A stretch of 64,000 nucleotides of DNA from Haloactinopolyspora alba (GCF_003014555.1 NZ_PYGE01000021.1:16068-80067), one strand, 5' to 3'. Shown: positions 17,028 through 25,734, numbered from the stretch's first letter. Made by a program: numbers and translations. The notes: generated from the sequence alone by a model not told the origin.

Positions 17028-17030
17028 TCA

Positions 17031-18662
17031 ATGGATCCAGAGACGACGCGGCTGCTCGAGGCGACCGAGGCGGCCCGTGAGCGCGGCGACTGGCACACGG
17101 TGTACCGGCTGCTTCGCGACGCTCACGAGGGCGGGACACGACTCCCGGCCGCGGCCCTCGCCCGGTTCGGCCAGGCTGCCTGGTGGCTGGGCAAGGTCAG
17201 CGAGAGCCTCGAGACCGGCGAGGAGTGCCACCGACGGTTCCTGGCCGAGGGCGACGAGGAAGCGGCTGCCGCCAACGCCGTGGACATGGCGGTCATCTGG
17301 ATCCTGCGCGGCGACGTCACGATCGGGTCCGGCTGGCTGGGTCGTGCCCGGCGACTGCAGGAAGGACGTCCGCCCGGGCTCGCCCATGGGCTGCTGCGTT
17401 ACGTCGAGTGCCTGGGCCTGCTGGGCGAGGCCGACATGGGGCGGGCGGCCGAAGGTGGACGGGAACTGCAGCGGCTCGGCGCCGAGCTCGCAGAGAGCAC
17501 GCTGAGCGCGCTGGGGCTCGCGGTCGAGGGGGTCGCCAGGGTCCGCCTCGGAGACGTCGCCGACGGACTCGCGCTGCTCGACGAAGCCATGCTTCCGGTG
17601 CTCGCCGGAGACGTGAAGCCGGAGTACGCCGGTGGGATCTACTGCGACATGATCGCGGTCTGCCACGACCTGGCGGACGCGCAACGTGCCCGGCGATGGA
17701 CCGAGACCACCGAGCGCTGGTGTGCGCAGTTCTCCAGCGCGGCCATGTACCTGGGCATCTGCCGCGTCCGCCGGGTCCAGCTGCTCAACCAGGCAGGCGC
17801 GTGGAGCGAGGCCGAGCGCGAGGCGATGCAGGTCTGCCGGGACGTCGAGGGGATCAACGCGTCGGTGGTTGCGGAGGCACACTGCCAGCTCGCCGAGATC
17901 CACCGGCTCCGCGGCGAGCTGGACCAGGCTGCGCGCGCACTCGAGCAGGCGCGGGCACACGGCGGCGACACCCAACCCGAAGAGGCCCGGTTGGCTCTGG
18001 CCCGCGGCGCGGGCGGTGAGGCGATCGACGGGCTGCGCCTGGCCCTTGCCCGTCACGAGAGTGACCCCCTGCATCGCGCGCCGCTCCTGCTGGCACAGGC
18101 GGAGGTGGCCCATCAGACACGTGCTCCCGCGGTCGCGGAGGCCGCGCGCCTCGAGCTCGCGCAGATCAGCGTGAGGTTTCCCAGCCCCGGGATGAGAACC
18201 TGGGCCGCGCACGCGCACGGTTTGACGGCGCTGGCGGCCGGGAAGCACGAAGCGGCGCTGGCCCCGCTGCGCAAGGCGATCGGTGGCTACGAGGCGATGA
18301 CCGCACCGTACGCCGCCGCCCAGGCGCGGCTGCTGCTCGCCGGTTGCCTGCGCGAACTCGGGCACGACGGCCAGGCCGAGACCGAGGACCTGGTCGCTCG
18401 CCGCTCGCTGGCCGACCTCGGCGTACGAACGTTCCCGCGGCACGAACCACCCGGAGGGCTGACCTGGCGCGAGGCCGAGGTGCTGGGCCGGGTCGCCCTG
18501 GGTGAGACCAACCGCCAGGTCGCCGCCGCGTTGCACATCACCGAGAAGACCGTCGGGCGCCATCTCTCGAACGTCTACGTCAAGCTCGGCGTCACCTCCC
18601 GGACCGCCGCGGCCGCCTGGGCCCACGACCACGGGGTTCGAGCTCACCGAGCCGGATCCTGA
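17031..18662 (+). CDS. LuxR-family transcriptional regulator with TPR-like repeats
   Basis: 543 aa. About 470 residues of helical TPR/MalT-like repeats (for example ARFGQAAWWLGKVSESLETGEECHRRFL and CQLAEIHRLRGELDQAARALEQARAHGG) are followed by a C-terminal LuxR HTH: LTWREAEVLGRVALGETNRQVAAALHITEKTVGRHLSNVYVKLGVTSRTAAA. There is no N-terminal ATPase domain, so it resembles a shortened LAL-type regulator. The ATG at 17031 lacks a recognisable ribosome-binding site and follows a leader with interleaved repeats. It is codirectional with the methyltransferase at 18772, its likely target together with the hydrolase after it. Confidence 0.88.
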   Translation: MDPETTRLLEATEAARERGDWHTVYRLLRDAHEGGTRLPAAALARFGQAAWWLGKVSESLETGEECHRRFLAEGDEEAAAANAVDMAVIWILRGDVTIGSGWLGRARRLQEGRPPGLAHGLLRYVECLGLLGEADMGRAAEGGRELQRLGAELAESTLSALGLAVEGVARVRLGDVADGLALLDEAMLPVLAGDVKPEYAGGIYCDMIAVCHDLADAQRARRWTETTERWCAQFSSAAMYLGICRVRRVQLLNQAGAWSEAEREAMQVCRDVEGINASVVAEAHCQLAEIHRLRGELDQAARALEQARAHGGDTQPEEARLALARGAGGEAIDGLRLALARHESDPLHRAPLLLAQAEVAHQTRAPAVAEAARLELAQISVRFPSPGMRTWAAHAHGLTALAAGKHEAALAPLRKAIGGYEAMTAPYAAAQARLLLAGCLRELGHDGQAETEDLVARRSLADLGVRTFPRHEPPGGLTWREAEVLGRVALGETNRQVAAALHITEKTVGRHLSNVYVKLGVTSRTAAAAWAHDHGVRAHRAGS

Positions 18663-18663
18663 C

Positions 18664-18679
18664 TACGGCATTCGCCGTA
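18664..18679 (+). terminator. Small hairpin after LuxR-type gene
   Basis: TACGGC-ATTC-GCCGTA, 6-bp stem and 4-nt loop, immediately after the TGA stop. Weak by stability alone; it may end the LuxR transcript before the methyltransferase promoter. Confidence 0.35.
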
Positions 18680-18771
18680 CGCCGGTCCCCAGGTCGTGGG
18701 GATTCTCCCGATGCCCCGAGGTGCCCGGACTTCCTAGCGTGAGGAGTCCACAGCATCGAGAGGAGCTCGTC

Positions 18772-19863
18772 ATGGCCACCACCGAGATCGCCCCGCAGCC
18801 GTCGATCGACCCCGTCGCGGCAGAGGAGTTCGCCGGCCGGGTGCTCTCCATCTTCGATGACGCCGCAGCGGCACTGATGATCAGCATCGGACACCAGACC
18901 GGGCTGTTCGACACGCTCGCCGGGCTGCGTCCCTCCACCAGCAGCGACGTCGCCGCCGCAGCCGGCCTGAACGAGCGCTACGTGCGCGAATGGCTCAAGG
19001 CGATGACCATGGCGCGGATCGTGGACTACGACCCCGTGGCGCACACTTACCACCTGCCGGTGGAGCACGCCAATTCGCTGATCCGCGCCTCCGGGCCGGG
19101 AAACCTCGCTGTGCTCACCACCTTCATCTCCATGCTCGGCGAGGCCGAACCCGGGATCGTCGAATGCTTCCGCACCGGCGGCGGTCTCCCGTACTCCGCC
19201 TACGAGCGCTTCCACGAGACCATGGCCGGGGTCAGCGGCGCGGCCGTCGACGGCGCTCTGCTCGAGGTGCTCCTGCCGCTCGCTCCGGGACTCGTCGAGC
19301 GGCTCGAGGCCGGCATCGACGTGCTGGACATCGGATGTGGCCGCGGGCACGCGGTGAACGTGCTGGCCGGCGCGTTCCCAGACAGCACGTTCACCGGCTA
19401 CGACTTCTCAGCCGACGCCATCGGCTGGGCTCGCGACGAGGCCGCCGAACTGGGCCTGGCGAACACCACGTTCGAGGTCGTCGACGTGGCCAGGATGCGG
19501 GACTCCGAGCGCCACGATCTGGTCACCGCCTTCGACGCCATCCACGACCAGGCCGACCCGGCCGGCGTGCTGGCCGCGGCGTGCCGCGCGCTGCGACCGG
19601 GTGGCACCTTCTTCGCCGGCGACATCAAGGCTTCGAGCAACGTCGAGGACAACTTCGCGATCCCGTGGGGAACCTTCATCTACACCGTCTCGACGCTGCA
19701 CTGCATGAGCGTCTCCCTCGGCCTGGGCGGGGCCGGTCTCGGCACCGGCTGGGGCCGTCAACTGGCGACGTCGATGATCGCTGACGCCGGATTCGTCGAC
19801 GTGGAAGTCAACGAGGTGGAGACCGAGCCCTTCAACCTCTACTACGTCGCGCAGAAACCGTGA
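18772..19863 (+). CDS. Class I SAM-dependent methyltransferase with N-terminal winged-helix/dimerisation domain
   Basis: 363 aa. The N-terminal region (about 1-110: LMISIGHQTGLFDTLAG, AAAAGLNERYVREWLKAMTMARIV) resembles the winged-helix dimerisation domain of small-molecule O/C-methyltransferases. The Rossmann core has motif I VLDIGCGRGHAVNVLAG, the acidic loop TGYDFSADAI and post-I FEVVDVARM. ATG 18772 has GAGAGGAG 7 nt upstream. The substrate is unknown; the type is common in natural-product tailoring and in proteins annotated as transcriptional-regulator-like methyltransferases. It lies 49 bp before an alpha/beta hydrolase, probably in one operon. Confidence 0.87.
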   Translation: MATTEIAPQPSIDPVAAEEFAGRVLSIFDDAAAALMISIGHQTGLFDTLAGLRPSTSSDVAAAAGLNERYVREWLKAMTMARIVDYDPVAHTYHLPVEHANSLIRASGPGNLAVLTTFISMLGEAEPGIVECFRTGGGLPYSAYERFHETMAGVSGAAVDGALLEVLLPLAPGLVERLEAGIDVLDIGCGRGHAVNVLAGAFPDSTFTGYDFSADAIGWARDEAAELGLANTTFEVVDVARMRDSERHDLVTAFDAIHDQADPAGVLAAACRALRPGGTFFAGDIKASSNVEDNFAIPWGTFIYTVSTLHCMSVSLGLGGAGLGTGWGRQLATSMIADAGFVDVEVNEVETEPFNLYYVAQKP

Positions 19864-19912
19864 GTTCGGCGGCCACCGCCGACCCTCCACCCACCAGCGC
19901 AAGGAGAATCCA

Positions 19913-20764
19913 ATGACCTCGACCCAGTCCACCACCACCCAGACCGTCGACGTGAGCACGGGGGTGCGCCTCGAATATAGCGACGTCGGCGTCGGGGAAC
20001 CGGTGCTGCTCATCATGGGCGCCGCGGGCTCGCTCGGCGTATGGGGACCGCTCGAGCCGGCCGTGTCCGCACACCGGCGGGCCCTCTCCTACGACCACCG
20101 CGGCATCGGCGCATCCTCCCGCGGCGGGGGTGAGATCACCACGGCCAGCCTCGCCGACGACGCAGCGGCGCTGCTCGACGCTCGGGGGATCGCGACGGCC
20201 CACGTACTGGGCTGGTCGCTCGGCAGCGCTGTCGCCCAGGAGCTCGCGCTCCGACACCCGGACCGGGTCGTCAGCCTCGGGCTCTACGGCACCTGGGCCC
20301 GCCTCGACGGGTTCCAGACAGCCGTTCTGGGTGCGATGCGGCATGCCTGGGACACCGGCGACCTCGAGTCGGCCCTCGGTGCGCTGGGGCTGTGCTTCTC
20401 CGCCCGGATGCTCAACGCCCCCGACTTCCAGCAGCAGCTCGAGTCGTTCCTCCCCCTGTTCCCACAGACAACCGACCAGGCCCGCGTGGTGGCGGAACAG
20501 TGGGAGGCGGTCTTCGCCCACGACACCACGGACCGGCTGGCCTCGGTGGCGGCCCCCACGCTGGTGATCTCCGGGGAGGAAGACCTGGTGACCCCGCGCT
20601 CCCGGTGCGAGGCGGTCGCCCGGGCGATCCCCGGGGCAGAGATCGTGCATCTCGACGGACCCGGCTCCGCCCATGCGCTCCACCTCGAGCGCACCGACGA
20701 GGTGGCGGCCGCCGTGACCTCCTTCTGGGACCGGCATCCGCTGACCGACGGGAGTCTCCGATGA
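19913..20764 (+). CDS. Alpha/beta hydrolase
   Basis: 283 aa alpha/beta-hydrolase fold enzyme. Oxyanion-side strand LLIMGAAGSLGVW, DHRGIGASSRG, nucleophile elbow GWSLGS (catalytic Ser), acid in TLVISGEEDLVTP, and His in DGPGSAHALHLE. Context with the methyltransferase suggests an esterase or hydrolase of a small metabolite. AAGGAGA lies 7 nt before ATG 19913. The substrate cannot be read from sequence. Confidence 0.9.
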   Translation: MTSTQSTTTQTVDVSTGVRLEYSDVGVGEPVLLIMGAAGSLGVWGPLEPAVSAHRRALSYDHRGIGASSRGGGEITTASLADDAAALLDARGIATAHVLGWSLGSAVAQELALRHPDRVVSLGLYGTWARLDGFQTAVLGAMRHAWDTGDLESALGALGLCFSARMLNAPDFQQQLESFLPLFPQTTDQARVVAEQWEAVFAHDTTDRLASVAAPTLVISGEEDLVTPRSRCEAVARAIPGAEIVHLDGPGSAHALHLERTDEVAAAVTSFWDRHPLTDGSLR

Positions 20765-20861
20765 GCAGCCGGCGAATGGCCGCGCCCCGGCTGGGAGCCA
20801 TCTCAGCGCGTTCCTGATGACACTCGCGATCATCACCGCGGCACCCGCCGCGTCCTGCCTG

Positions 20862-20906
20862 TCAGGCCGCCGCGGACCCGGCGACGGCGCGGAGCGTGCG
20901 AGACAT
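20862..20906 (-). pseudogene. 14-codon stub of an iron-box gene (degenerate)
   Basis: ATG 20906 is preceded by GAGAGGT at a proper 7-nt spacing and by an iron-box-like sequence 27 bp upstream. The frame reads MSRTLRAVAGSAAA, like the start of a signal peptide, then stops. The downstream DNA has no convincing continuation in any one frame. I read it as the surviving 5' end of an iron-regulated export or uptake gene; a short leader ORF is an alternative. Confidence 0.35.
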
Positions 20907-20932
20907 GGCGAGACCTCTCAGGGTGGGTTTAC

Positions 20933-20951
20933 TGAGGCTTGGCTAACCAAA
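20933..20951. promoter_or_regulatory. Iron box (DtxR/IdeR/DmdR-like operator), orphan
   Basis: TGAGGCTTGGCTAACCAAA matches the 19-bp DtxR-family consensus TTAGGTTAGGCTAACCTAA at 14 positions, including the GGCTAACC half. No intact iron-uptake gene follows on either side, only a 14-codon stub (minus) and an ABC fragment (plus). The 341-bp stretch 20765-21105 holds nothing else I can support. Confidence 0.5.
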
Positions 20952-21013
20952 TTACACCACGAGTGATCTGTCCGGCTTCACGACGTCCGGCACGTGGGTC
21001 GATCGGCCACTGC

Positions 21014-21085
21014 GGCGCGTTCACGGCGATCACGGGCCCGTCGGGCTCGGGCAAGAGCACGCTGCTGCCCGCGTGGCGGGCGAGT
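21014..21085 (+). pseudogene. ABC transporter ATPase fragment (Walker A only)
   Basis: The frame reads [18 protein letters not shown], an exact Walker A motif with the usual flanking strand of ABC ATPases. Before and after it the translation has no similarity to such proteins (no Q-loop, no LSGGQ) and ends within the tmRNA terminator. About 18 codons are recognisable. This is the relic of a deleted transporter, possibly the iron-regulated one implied by the nearby iron box. Confidence 0.55.
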
Positions 21086-21105
21086 AGCCGCGGCCCGGCG
21101 CAACG

Positions 21106-21146
21106 ACGAAGCGGCCGGCCAGAGAGTCTCTGGCCGGCCGCTTCGT
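21106..21146. terminator. Terminator hairpin of ssrA (41-bp near-perfect palindrome)
   Basis: Left arm 21106-21125 and right arm 21127-21146 are perfect 20-bp complements around one base. They start ACGAAGCGGCC and end GGCCGCTTCGT, with GAGA/TCTC at the tip. It begins 8 bp beyond the 3' end of the tmRNA gene on the minus strand. No U-tract. Confidence 0.8.
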
Positions 21147-21153
21147 AAACAGG

Positions 21154-21524
21154 GGTGGAGGTGCCGGGAATCGAACCCGGGTCCTTCGACGCTCCCTCAG
21201 GGCTTCTCCGGGCGCAGCCTGCTGTGTCTCTACTCGGCTCCGGTGATCACGCAGGCGAGTCCACCGTGACGAGCCCAGTCGCGTGAGTGTCCCTGCCGGT
21301 CCCGCGACCGTACCGGCAGGTGAGCCTCCTCAATGATGCCGAACACCGGGTCGGAAGCGAACCCGGGTCGACAGACTTCTAGCTCCCTGCCTCAGGCGGC
21401 GAGGGCGAAGTCAGTGCGCTTTTCGTTGGCACTTGTAACGTTGCCGCGAGCGTTAACGAGATAACGCGGCCTCCTCGGCCCGCTTCCCCTGGTTCGACGT
21501 GCGAAGTCGAAACCGCTCACCCCC
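21154..21524 (-). ncRNA. ssrA: Transfer-messenger RNA (tmRNA)
   Basis: Rescues stalled ribosomes together with SmpB, whose gene lies 2 kb away. The 5' end GGGGGUG (from 21524) pairs with CACCUCC at the 3' end, forming the alanine-tRNA-like acceptor stem. GGTTCGATTCCCGGC is the T-arm. The tag frame is at 21430-21392: resume codon GCC, peptide ANEKRTDFALAA, then TGA. The genomic 3' end reads A-CCC rather than A-CCA, so the terminal CCA is probably added or repaired by tRNA nucleotidyltransferase. The mature ends are inferred from pairing. A very stable hairpin follows. Confidence 0.95.
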
Positions 21525-21663
21525 TCTTGAATTTTCAAACCCCCGCACGAGCGACCCGCGCTGGGACTCGTCTGAGGATACTGCCTACAACGACGAACGG
21601 GCGAATCAGATTCCCGGCTCGCCCACCACCTGCTCCGGGCCCGACACGTTCTGGCCGAATCGC

Positions 21664-21675
21664 TACTTGCGAGTA
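21664..21675. promoter_or_regulatory. Operator-like dyad upstream of acyl-CoA dehydrogenase
   Basis: TACTTGCGAGTA is symmetric at 10 of 12 positions and lies 36 bp before the start codon at 21711. A TetR-type fatty-acid regulator is a possible binder, but none is encoded nearby. Confidence 0.35.
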
Positions 21676-21710
21676 ACATGGTGGTGACGCCGACGAGCGG
21701 AGGCGGCACC

Positions 21711-23678
21711 ATGACGGACGCGACGGGTCACTCGGACACCACGGCCGGCGGGGTGCCGGTCGACGAACGCGAGGCGCGACGGGTCGCCGAGGCCGCGCGC
21801 GAGACCCGCTGGGACCGGCCGTCGTTCGCCAAGGAGCTCTACCTGGGCCGGTTCCGGCTCGACCTGATCCATCCGCATCCGCGGACCCCCGCGGACGACG
21901 CCGCGCGCGCCGACGCCTTCCACGACCGGCTGCGCACCCTGTGCGAGACCGAGCTGGACGGCACCGTCATCGAGCGCGAGTCGCGCATCCCGGACGAGTA
22001 CATGAAGGCGATGGCCAGGCTCGGCGTCTTCGGCATGAAGATCCCCGAGGCGTACGGCGGGCTCGGGCTGACCCAGGTGGGCTACAACCGGGCGCTGATG
22101 CTGCTCGGCGACGTCCACCCCAGCATCGGTGCCCTCGTCTCGGCGCACCAGTCCATCGGCGTCCCCGAACCGGTCAAGCAGTACGGCACCGAGGCGCAGA
22201 AACGCGCCTACCTTCCGCGCTGTGCCCAGGGCGGCGTCAGCGCGTTCCTGCTCACCGAGCCGGACGTCGGCTCCGACCCGGCCCGGCTGGCCGCCACGGC
22301 CACGCCCGTCGACGGCGGCGACGCGTACGACATCGACGGCGTGAAGCTCTGGACGACGAACGGTGTCGTCGCGGAGCTGCTCGTCGTGATGGCGCGGGTG
22401 CCCGAGCACGACGACGGACCCGGCGGCGTCACCGCGTTCGTCGTCGAGGCCGACTCCCCCGGCATCACCGTCGAACGCCGTAACGCGTTCATGGGACTGC
22501 GCGGGATCGAGAACGGCGTGACCCGGTTCGACCGCGTCCGGGTACCTGCCGCCAACCGGCTCGGCCGTGAGGGTGACGGCCTGCGGATCGCGCTGAGCAC
22601 ACTGAACACCGGTCGGCTGTCCATCCCGGCCCTGTGCACGGCGGCGTCGAAGTGGTGCCTGAAGATCGCCCGCGAATGGTCCGCCGAGCGCGTCCAATGG
22701 GGCAAGCCGGTGGGGCGTCATGCCGCGGTCGCGCACAAGATCTCCTACATCGCCGCCACCGCTTACGCGCAGGAGGCGGTGCTCGACCTGTCCGCGCACC
22801 TGGCCGACGAGGGACGCCGCGACATCCGCATCGAGGCGGCCCTGGCCAAGCTGTGGACCAGCGAGACCGCATGGAAGATCGCCGACGAGCTGGTGCAGAT
22901 CCGCGGTGGCCGCGGCTACGAGACGGCCGAGTCGCTGCGCGCCCGCGGCGAACGGGCGGTACCGGCCGAGCAGATCCTGCGCGACCTGCGCATCAACCGC
23001 ATCTTCGAGGGCTCCAGCGAGATCATGCACCTGCTGATCGCGCGCGAGGCGGTCGACGCGCACCTGCAGGCCGCCGGCGACGTCATCGACCCGGACGTGG
23101 CCCTGGCCGGCAAGGCACGCGCCGCGGCCAAGGCCACCGGCTTCTACGCCCGCTGGCTGCCGCAGCTGGTCACCGGCAGCGGCCAGCTGCCCGCGTCGTA
23201 CGGCGAGTTCGGAGAACTCGCCGGGCACCTGCGCTACGTCGAGCGCGCCAGCAGGCGCCTGGCCCGGCACACCTTCTACGGCATGGCCCGGTGGCAGGGC
23301 GGGCTCGAGCGCAAGCAGGGGTTCCTCGCCCGTGTCGTCGACATCGGCGCCGAGTTGTTCGCCATCGCCGCGAGCTGCACCCGGGCCCGCATGCTCGCCG
23401 ACGACGGCGCCGACGAGGCCCACGACGCGGCGCAACTGGCCGACGTGTTCGCGCGGCAGGCGCGGCTGCGCGTCGAGCGGCTGTTCGAGGCGCTCTGGCA
23501 CAACACCGACGCCGCCGACGAGGCGCTGGCCAAGGCCGTCCTCCGGGGCGAGCACACCTGGTTCGAGGCCGACGTGCTCGACGTCAGCGAGGGCACCGGA
23601 CCGTGGGTGGCCGACCCGGAGTCGTCGGCCGGCGCCGAGAACGTCGCCCGGCGGACGATGCCGTCGACCCGCGAGTAG
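21711..23678 (+). CDS. Acyl-CoA dehydrogenase family protein (long, about 655 aa)
   Basis: FAD-dependent acyl-CoA dehydrogenase of the long type with an extra C-terminal helical domain. Core motifs are GVFGMKIPEAYGGLGLTQVGYNRAL, AFLLTEPDVGSDPARLAATA (flavin/substrate loop), KLWTTNGVVAELLVVMAR, and RGGRGYETAESLRARGERAVPAEQILRDLRINRIFEGSSEIMHL, whose FEG element is the expected catalytic-glutamate region of this subfamily. ATG 21711 is preceded by GGAGG at 8 nt; the upstream ATG 21678 has no such site. It probably acts in fatty-acid beta-oxidation. It sits alone between ssrA and smpB, so it looks inserted into that otherwise conserved neighbourhood. Confidence 0.92.
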   Translation: MTDATGHSDTTAGGVPVDEREARRVAEAARETRWDRPSFAKELYLGRFRLDLIHPHPRTPADDAARADAFHDRLRTLCETELDGTVIERESRIPDEYMKAMARLGVFGMKIPEAYGGLGLTQVGYNRALMLLGDVHPSIGALVSAHQSIGVPEPVKQYGTEAQKRAYLPRCAQGGVSAFLLTEPDVGSDPARLAATATPVDGGDAYDIDGVKLWTTNGVVAELLVVMARVPEHDDGPGGVTAFVVEADSPGITVERRNAFMGLRGIENGVTRFDRVRVPAANRLGREGDGLRIALSTLNTGRLSIPALCTAASKWCLKIAREWSAERVQWGKPVGRHAAVAHKISYIAATAYAQEAVLDLSAHLADEGRRDIRIEAALAKLWTSETAWKIADELVQIRGGRGYETAESLRARGERAVPAEQILRDLRINRIFEGSSEIMHLLIAREAVDAHLQAAGDVIDPDVALAGKARAAAKATGFYARWLPQLVTGSGQLPASYGEFGELAGHLRYVERASRRLARHTFYGMARWQGGLERKQGFLARVVDIGAELFAIAASCTRARMLADDGADEAHDAAQLADVFARQARLRVERLFEALWHNTDAADEALAKAVLRGEHTWFEADVLDVSEGTGPWVADPESSAGAENVARRTMPSTRE

Positions 23679-23691
23679 AGCCCCGCCGTTC

Positions 23692-24162
23692 TCAGCGCTT
23701 GCGGGCCCAGGCCATGGCCCGCTCGGCCTCGCGCTTGGCTTCCTTCTCCGCGATCGCGCGGCGCTTGTCGTGTGCCTTCTTGCCGCGGGCGAGCGCGATC
23801 TCGACCTTGGCGTAGCCGTCCTTGAAGTACAACGACAACGGCACCAGCGTGAACCCGGCCTCACGGGTCTTGCCGATCAGGCGGCTGATCTCGTCGCGGC
23901 GCAGCAGCAGCTTGCGCGAGCGCCTCGGCTCGTGGTTGGTCCACGTGCCCAGGTCGTACTGCGGGATGTGGACGTTGCGCAACCACACCTCACCGTCACG
24001 GACGTCGGCGAAACCGTCGCCCAGGGACGCCTTTCCTGCGCGCAGCGACTTGACCTCGGTACCGGTCAGCACGATCCCGGCCTCGTACGTGTCGTCGATG
24101 TGGTAGTCGTAGCGCGCCTTGCGATTCTGTGCGATCAGCGACCGTCCGCGTTCCCGTGCCAT
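23692..24162 (-). CDS. smpB: SsrA-binding protein SmpB
   Basis: 156 aa, the obligate partner of tmRNA in trans-translation. Hallmarks are [76 protein letters not shown], and the basic C-terminal tail ([29 protein letters not shown]) that enters the mRNA channel. It is the last gene of the prfB-ftsE-ftsX-M23-smpB run on the minus strand, 58 bp after the peptidase gene. Confidence 0.98.
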   Translation of the reverse strand: MARERGRSLIAQNRKARYDYHIDDTYEAGIVLTGTEVKSLRAGKASLGDGFADVRDGEVWLRNVHIPQYDLGTWTNHEPRRSRKLLLRRDEISRLIGKTREAGFTLVPLSLYFKDGYAKVEIALARGKKAHDKRRAIAEKEAKREAERAMAWARKR

Positions 24163-24220
24163 GCGTCCCAGGATGTCACCTCGACCACCCCGGCGACGAC
24201 TCCGTTTCGCGCCGGGCCCG

Positions 24221-25702
24221 CTACAGGTAGCCCATCGGGTCGGTCAGCGAGCCGTCAACATACAGCATGAAGTGCAGATGGCACGCGGTCGAACTACCCG
24301 TGGTACCGGAGTATCCGATCACCTCACCCTGCACGACCCACTCACCGGGACTGGCGGCGAACCGGGACAGGTGACTGTACGTCGTCACCATCCCGCCGTG
24401 GCTCACCGCGACCTGGTTGCCGTAACCGCTGCGGTAGTTCGCCCACTCCACCGATCCGGACCCCGCGGAGCGGATCGGGGTGCCGCAGTACGCCCGGAAG
24501 TCGGTGCCGTCGTGCAGCTTGTACACGCCGGTGATCGGATGGACGCGCATGCCGTACGACGAGGTGATGTACGGGTTCGACACCGGGTACTGCAGGCCGG
24601 ACCCGGAGTCGTCGTCGGAGTCGTCGGACTCCTCGTCCGAGTCGCTCTCGCCGGAGTCGTCCGAGCCGTCGTCCTCGGACCCGTCGTCCGAGTCGTCGTC
24701 CGAGTTCTCCTGCTCACGCTCCCGTTCGCGTTCGCGTTCGCGCTCCCGTTCGCGTTCCCGCTCCCGTTGGCGTTCGCGCTCGCGCTCGCGCTGTCTGATC
24801 GCAGCGATCTCCTGCTGGATCTTCTCCCGCTCGGCCGCGAGCGCGGCGGTCTGGGTCGCGTCCTTCTCCTTCGCCTTCTGCGCCGCGGCAACGGCGTCGT
24901 CGCGGGCGGCGACCAGGCGGTCGACGTCGGCCTTGGCCGCGGCGGCGGACTCACGAGCCGACACGGCCGCGGCTTGCGCCGCCTCGGCCTGCTCCTCGCG
25001 CCGCTTGGTCTCGTCGAGACGCGCGGCCGCCTCCTGCCGCAGCGACTCGGCCTCGGCGCGCAGGTCCTCGAGCACGACGCGTTCGTTGGCCAGTTCGGCG
25101 CGGTTCTGCTTGAGGCTCGTGAGCACCCTGTCCTCGGCGTTGACCACCGACTGGGTGGCCTCGATGCCCGAGGCGAGGTCCTGCAGGCTCTCCGCCTGCA
25201 TGACCGCGGCGATGCTCGCCAGGTCACCGCCGGCGCCACGCTGGTAGGCCTGCACGGCCACCTGGCTGATCGAGGCACGCTTGCCGTCGATACGCCCGGA
25301 GACCTCGTCGATCCTGGCTTTCTGCTTCTCGACCTCGGCCTCCGCCTCGGCCAGGCGCTCGGCCGCGGCCTTGTCCGCCGCCCGGGCGGCGGCCACCTCG
25401 CCCCGCGCGACCTCCAGCTTGTTCTGCGCGGCCTCGACCTGTTGCCGGGCGCTCGCGAGGTTCGCCTCCGCGGCCGGCAGCTTGGCCACCGCGTTCTGGT
25501 ACGCCCGCGTGGCGTCGGCCAGTGCCTGGGTGGAGTGGGCGAGCTCGTTCCTCGCCTCGCCGAGATTGTTCTCGACGTCCTTCAGCCGGTCCTCCGGGTC
25601 CTCGGCCCACGCCTGCGCCAGGCCGGACCCGAGAACGCCGACGGTTGCGACGAGCACCGTCAGCCGGCGCGTCCACGAAAACCCATCAGTCACAGCTTTC
25701 AC
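24221..25702 (-). CDS. Secreted M23-family peptidoglycan endopeptidase with coiled coil (FtsEX-associated type)
   Basis: 493 aa from GTG 25702, preceded by AAGGGGG with 5-nt spacing. A signal peptide ([22 protein letters not shown]) is followed by long heptad coiled coil (about residues 35-290), a run of alternating Arg-Glu residues, an acidic Asp/Ser-rich linker and a C-terminal LytM domain with the complete zinc set (HDGTD and HLH). The architecture matches EnvC/RipC-like hydrolases that FtsEX activates, and it lies directly downstream of ftsX. The RE and D/S tracts are unusual. An MtrA-like repeat lies in its promoter. Confidence 0.93.
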   Translation of the reverse strand: MKAVTDGFSWTRRLTVLVATVGVLGSGLAQAWAEDPEDRLKDVENNLGEARNELAHSTQALADATRAYQNAVAKLPAAEANLASARQQVEAAQNKLEVARGEVAAARAADKAAAERLAEAEAEVEKQKARIDEVSGRIDGKRASISQVAVQAYQRGAGGDLASIAAVMQAESLQDLASGIEATQSVVNAEDRVLTSLKQNRAELANERVVLEDLRAEAESLRQEAAARLDETKRREEQAEAAQAAAVSARESAAAAKADVDRLVAARDDAVAAAQKAKEKDATQTAALAAEREKIQQEIAAIRQRERERERQREREREREREREREREREQENSDDDSDDGSEDDGSDDSGESDSDEESDDSDDDSGSGLQYPVSNPYITSSYGMRVHPITGVYKLHDGTDFRAYCGTPIRSAGSGSVEWANYRSGYGNQVAVSHGGMVTTYSHLSRFAASPGEWVVQGEVIGYSGTTGSSTACHLHFMLYVDGSLTDPMGYL

Positions 25703-25734
25703 AGCTGCCCCCTTCGCACCACTCGTGCTCGACC

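Noticed and set aside
21154..21230. tRNA-like sequence with GGTTCGATTCCCGGC arm
   Set aside because: It is the 3' tRNA-like domain of tmRNA; no anticodon arm is present and the tag ORF and 5' partner are found upstream.
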